From Aldrovandia affinis (taxonomy: Eukaryota > Chordata > Actinopteri > Notacanthiformes > Halosauridae), in NCBI GenBank assembly GCA_029706075.1, contig JAINUG010000015.1, forward strand, positions 3,507,154 to 3,571,153: a stretch of 64,000 nucleotides of DNA. Direction: 5' to 3'. Position numbers and translations under genes: made by a program. Shown here in pieces: positions 60,746 to 64,000 of the stretch. Numbering within the stretch: position 1 is the stretch's first letter; the number at the start of each line of letters is the position of its first letter. The notes beneath the pieces were generated by a model, which was not told where the DNA came from, ran no database searches, and worked only from the letters and a program-made list of their open reading frames with translations.

Positions 60746-61066
60746 TTTAAGAAAATGTGCATTATGTTTAAAACATTAGGTCTAGAATCACAATCAAACA
60801 ACAACCACAACAGTACATAGTAATGGTATAGCCAACATTTTATGACAGTAACCACATCCTTTACTTACTGAGGTTGAGTGGCCCCCATTGGGTATATGCT
60901 CTATGTTTGTTTGCAATGATCATGCAAACAAACACCTATATTTTGAACAGTATCTCAGTATATTTATATGGTATACAACTGTAAACGTATGTTTTTGTTT
61001 ACTGCACTGTTCTTAGTCATAGCTGGTTAATGGCATAGCCAGGCTCAAGGCTCAAAGTTGTGAGCT
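60746..61066. other. AT-rich spacer
   Basis: No feature was recognised. Confidence 0.5.
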
Positions 61067-61261
61067 TACACTACCGGTCAAAAGCTTAAGAACACCCCCA
61101 TTTTCCAGTTTTTACAGAAATGTAAGCAGTTCAAGTCCAGTGAAAAACCTGAAATGGTACAAAGGTAAGCGATAAACTGCCAGAGGTAAAAAAAAAAAGT
61201 TTAGGTTTCCAAAAACTGAAAAATAATGTAAATTTTTTGGCAGTGAGTAGTTTCCTACACC

Positions 61262-61767
61262 ATCAAAAGGCACTTGGAAACTGGAGGAAACTCTGACAGG
61301 AAGAGGTCTGGCAGACCCAAAGCCACAACAAAATCAGAAGACAAGTTTCTGAGAGTCAACAGCTTGCGTGATAGGCAGCTCACAGGACAACAGCTTCAAG
61401 CACAGCTTAACACTGGTTGAAGTAAGGAAGTCTCAGTTTCAACTGTAAAGAGAAGACAGTGCTGCAGGTTTGACAGGTTGAGTGGCAGTAAGAAAGCCAT
61501 TGCTAAGATGGAAAAATAAGAAAAAGAGGCTTGCCTGGGCCATGAAGCACCGCCAGTGGACTACTGAAGACTGGTAGAAGGTCTTATGGACCGATTAATC
61601 AAAATTTAAAATCTTCGGTTCATCACGCAGGGTTTTTGTACGCCGTTGAGTCGGCGAAAGGATGGTTCCTCAGTGTGTGACAGCAACTGTCAAACATGGA
61701 GGAGGAAGCGTGATGGTCTGGGGCTCTTTTGCTGAATCTAGACTCGGTGACTTGCACAGAGTGACTG
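61262..61767 (+). pseudogene. Tc1-like transposase, N-terminal and early DDE part
   Basis: Across three frames the translation reads TIKRHLETGG, GRPKATTKSEDKFLRVNSL, LTGQQLQAQLN and VSVSTVKRR (helix-turn-helix region). A decayed WAMKHRQWTTEDW..VLWTD-type stretch follows, then VCDSNCQTWRRKR, where another frame gives VKHGGGSVMVWGSF. Stops include the TGA after QLNTG. The coding sequence stops where the piggyBac element begins and does not resume on the far side, which reads directly into the terminal repeat. Confidence 0.88.
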
Positions 61768-61771
61768 TTAA

Positions 61772-63121
61772 CCCCCTGAGGTCGGCTGGATCGGCGCCGA
61801 TCCAAGCAGCAATACAAGTATATTACTATTTCTAACTTCGCGATATTTTATCATACACACGCGGCAAAAACATTGACATAAACCTTAGAATCGCGACTTT
61901 CCGATTTGAGCACTGGCAAATCAAATGGGATTTTTAAAATTAGCTTAATTAGACCAAAAGTAAACCTTGCTTTTACTCTGTTTTTACCTTTTAGTAACGT
62001 CCCCCTTCTATTGACATGTTAACGAGGTGCTAATTTCGGGGAGGTGCGTCGGGCCATGTGTGAAAACGCCGGCATAAACAACACAAACTGAAGAGGACAG
62101 TCTATGCTGATATTTATTTTATTTCGCTTGTTTTCAAATACTCGTGAAAATATATATAAATTCCGCGTCTTGTGACTACATATTCCGCATGTCGCAATGT
62201 AACAAATTGCAATAGGCACAGAAAATACTTTTCAAACAGCCTAAAATGTTATAAAATATATCGTATGTCTGTGTTTACGCTTGCAATCTGCCAGCAACAG
62301 TATATTCACGAGTATATTTTCAAATACTCGTGAAAATATATGAATTCGCGCCTTGTGACTACATATTCCGCATGTCGCAATGTAACAAATTGCAATAGGC
62401 ACACAAAATACTTTTCAAACAGCGTAAAATGTTATAAAATATATCGTATGTCTGTGTTTACGCTTGCAATCTGCCAGCAACAGTCTATGCTATTGATTTT
62501 ATTTCGCTTGTTTTTTTATTTTTTTACATCTTGTCTGTGTTTACGCTTGCAATCTGCCAGCAACAGTCTATGCTGATATTAATTTTATTTCGCTTGTTTT
62601 CAAATACTCGTGAAAATATAGCCTATGAATATCGCGTGTTGTGACGCCAAACATTCCGCGTGTTGCAACGTAACAAAGAGCCAAAATGAATATTCAGGTA
62701 TTTAGCATTTAGCCCTCCCACAGCCTGAAATAAATGTGACCAGTTCTGATAAAAACAGGTTTTTAGCTATTTAGATCTCAGATGTGCTAAACTATTTTCA
62801 CACCCTTACATAACCAAGACCTTGGTGAACAAACGCACATTGGCAAAACAATTCGTCACTATAGTTTAGTGTGTGCTTTCACATCTTTTGTGACAGCAGA
62901 AAAATTTACTATTTTTAACTTGTGTGTTTGTAGATCTATTTACAAGCTGCATATGATACTGACCAAACTATTGATGGCATACAAATGTAGCTGTGATTGT
63001 CCTTCAAATAAAAATATCAAACACTTTGGAGTAAGTGTGTGTTAAATTGATGAAATTGAGATAAATATCAGACCATGCCAAAATCTAAAAACATTAAAAG
63101 CTTAGCACGGACCTCAGGGGG
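61772..63121. mobile_element. PiggyBac-type non-autonomous element at TTAA
   Basis: The ends are a 12-bp inverted repeat CCCCCTGAGGTC at the left and its complement GACCTCAGGGGG at the right, each directly bordered by TTAA (61768-61771 and 63122-63125). TTAA target duplication and ends starting CCC are diagnostic of piggyBac transposases. The 1350-bp interior encodes no recognisable transposase. It contains a set of long internal repeats (62100-62690). Removing the element and one TTAA restores a continuous Tc1 sequence, so it inserted after the Tc1 copy. Confidence 0.9.
62100..62690. repeat. Internal repeat array of the piggyBac-type element
   Basis: A unit of about 186 bp occurs in full twice (starting near 62131 and 62317) and in parts twice more. 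TGTTTACGCTTGCAATCTGC occurs near 62271, 62456 and 62540. The TTTTCAAATACTCGTGAAAA block, itself nearly palindromic, occurs at 62131, 62317 and 62597. Copies differ by a few substitutions and one block is deleted, so the array grew by unequal duplication. Confidence 0.88.
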
Positions 63122-63275
63122 TTAACCCACGTTAACCCATTACTTGTTCCATGAAAAGGTGGCAGTTTGCTGCTTACCTTTGTACCATTTCAGGTTATTC
63201 GCTGGACTTGAACTGCTTAAATTTCAGTAAAAACTGGAAAATGAGGGTGTTCGAAAACTTTTGACCGGTAGTGTA

Positions 63276-64000
63276 CGTCAAGCCTGCACTAATGGTAAGC
63301 ACTTTGTGAGCCACTTGGAAGCCCCCCCGCCTCCCCAAAAAAATATATTTTAAAGAGTTTACTTTGACCAATATCACAGACTGTGTGTTAACATTAAAAT
63401 GATACCTAGTTACTGTTCTTGCTTTACACTGTCAGGTGTACTACAGGTACATTGTGCTTGGATGTCCCTACCCCACCATTTCAATAGCAGCCAGACTGAT
63501 TTAAAAAATGAATGAATGGCATTGGAGGAGGTATGAAAAACTATTAAACTCCTTTTCACAAGGCCTGGGAGGGCTCTCACGTAGTGTTTTAGTTAGGTTA
63601 AGATAAAACAGAAAATCCTTTAACAAGATGAATAACAAATATATTGAGAAAGACTAAATTCAAAATGCCATTTTAATTACGTAAAGGGGGAAAGGTGTCT
63701 GATAAAGGAACATAAAATAACTTTAAATGCAAGGTGTAGGTTTCATTTTAAAATTGGGGGTCACTGTTACCACCCCCAATGTTCAAACCTAAGTTATCTT
63801 ACCTGAATATAACACTTTGCAAATAGCTAGACTAGATTTGCATCTAGCTAGCGAACCAGTGTCTATGTGTGTGTGTGCATGCATGCACAATTTTGTCTGA
63901 ATATTGCTAAAGGAGACACATTAATGAAAAAAAACTGATATTTTGGAATGTTATTACAATATCCATTAAAATTATTACAATATTAATTTTAAAAAGTGCT
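63276..64000. other. AT-rich non-coding DNA
   Basis: No gene was recognised. A short GTGTGTGTGTGCATGCATGC stretch lies near 63868-63888. Confidence 0.5.

Larger units (their letters stand above)
61069..63273 (+). mobile_element. Tc1-like deletion derivative with nested piggyBac element
   Basis: Both ends read CACTACCGGTCAAAAG and form inverted repeats of roughly 120 bp, including CAGTTCAAGTCCAG and CCTGAAATGGTACAAAGG. They are bounded by TA (61067-61068 and 63274-63275). Without the nested 1350-bp element and the duplicated TTAA the transposon is about 0.85 kb. That is about half of a full Tc1 element, because the 3' part of the transposase gene is missing. It therefore was already non-autonomous when the piggyBac-type element entered it. 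Confidence 0.9.

Noticed and set aside
60448..60855. 135-codon minus-strand open frame
   Set aside because: It is translation of the GC-rich SINE body, and the homologous SINE at 53.9 kb does not keep the frame.
62100..62690. CRISPR-like array
   Set aside because: The repeats are about 186 bp with partial copies, without short uniform repeats and unique spacers, and lie in a eukaryotic transposon.

Overview
The window looks like intergenic or intronic DNA from a ray-finned (probably teleost) fish. The base composition is AT-rich, there are no operons or dense genes, and the repeats are typical of fish. They include Tc1-like transposons of several subfamilies, hAT, piggyBac and PIF/Harbinger-like elements, a CR1/Rex1-type LINE, tRNA-derived SINEs, a 5S rRNA-like sequence and very long (GA)n and (CA)n tracts. 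I see no intact protein-coding host gene. Open frames longer than 60 codons are transposon relics, translated microsatellites or chance frames. The species cannot be fixed from the sequence alone.

Layout. At 0-2.8 kb there is a SINE (minus strand) and a 482-bp Tc1-type MITE. At 2.8-5.1 kb a non-autonomous hAT element with a perfect 8-bp target duplication contains a 1221-bp solo LTR that has its own perfect 5-bp duplication. At 5.7-9.2 kb there is SINE-like debris, a decayed Tc1 transposase and, 12 bp further on, a 1637-bp fold-back element. That element is two 743-bp arms, about 99.6% identical, each carrying the 5' half of a Tc1-like transposon around a 151-bp loop. At 9-29 kb the DNA is mostly unremarkable AT-rich sequence, with two GA tracts, a short hairpin, a 5S-like fragment and a second Tc1 relic. 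It also holds a CpG-containing stretch near 13.0-13.7 kb with a possible first exon on the minus strand. At 29.3-32.9 kb there is a Harbinger-like MITE and a CR1/Rex1-like LINE whose catalytic RT segment is deleted. At 33-46 kb there are simple repeats only. At 46-48.7 kb lies a broken copy of a multicopy fish gene family that I compare with EnSpm/Tnp2 transposases, split by a 5'-truncated LINE. A shorter relative lies at 52.6-53.1 kb. At 53.9-60.7 kb there are three SINE insertions, a 77-bp mini-MITE, a LINE RT fragment and another Tc1 relic. At 61.1-63.3 kb a Tc1 deletion derivative is interrupted by a 1350-bp piggyBac-type element inserted at TTAA.

How the parts relate. Nothing here forms a pathway; the content is a nested record of transposition. 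The clearest insertion orders are LTR into hAT, piggyBac into Tc1, and a LINE tail into the EnSpm-like pseudogene. The fold-back element is the most unusual object, because its arms would form a hairpin of about 740 bp in DNA or RNA.
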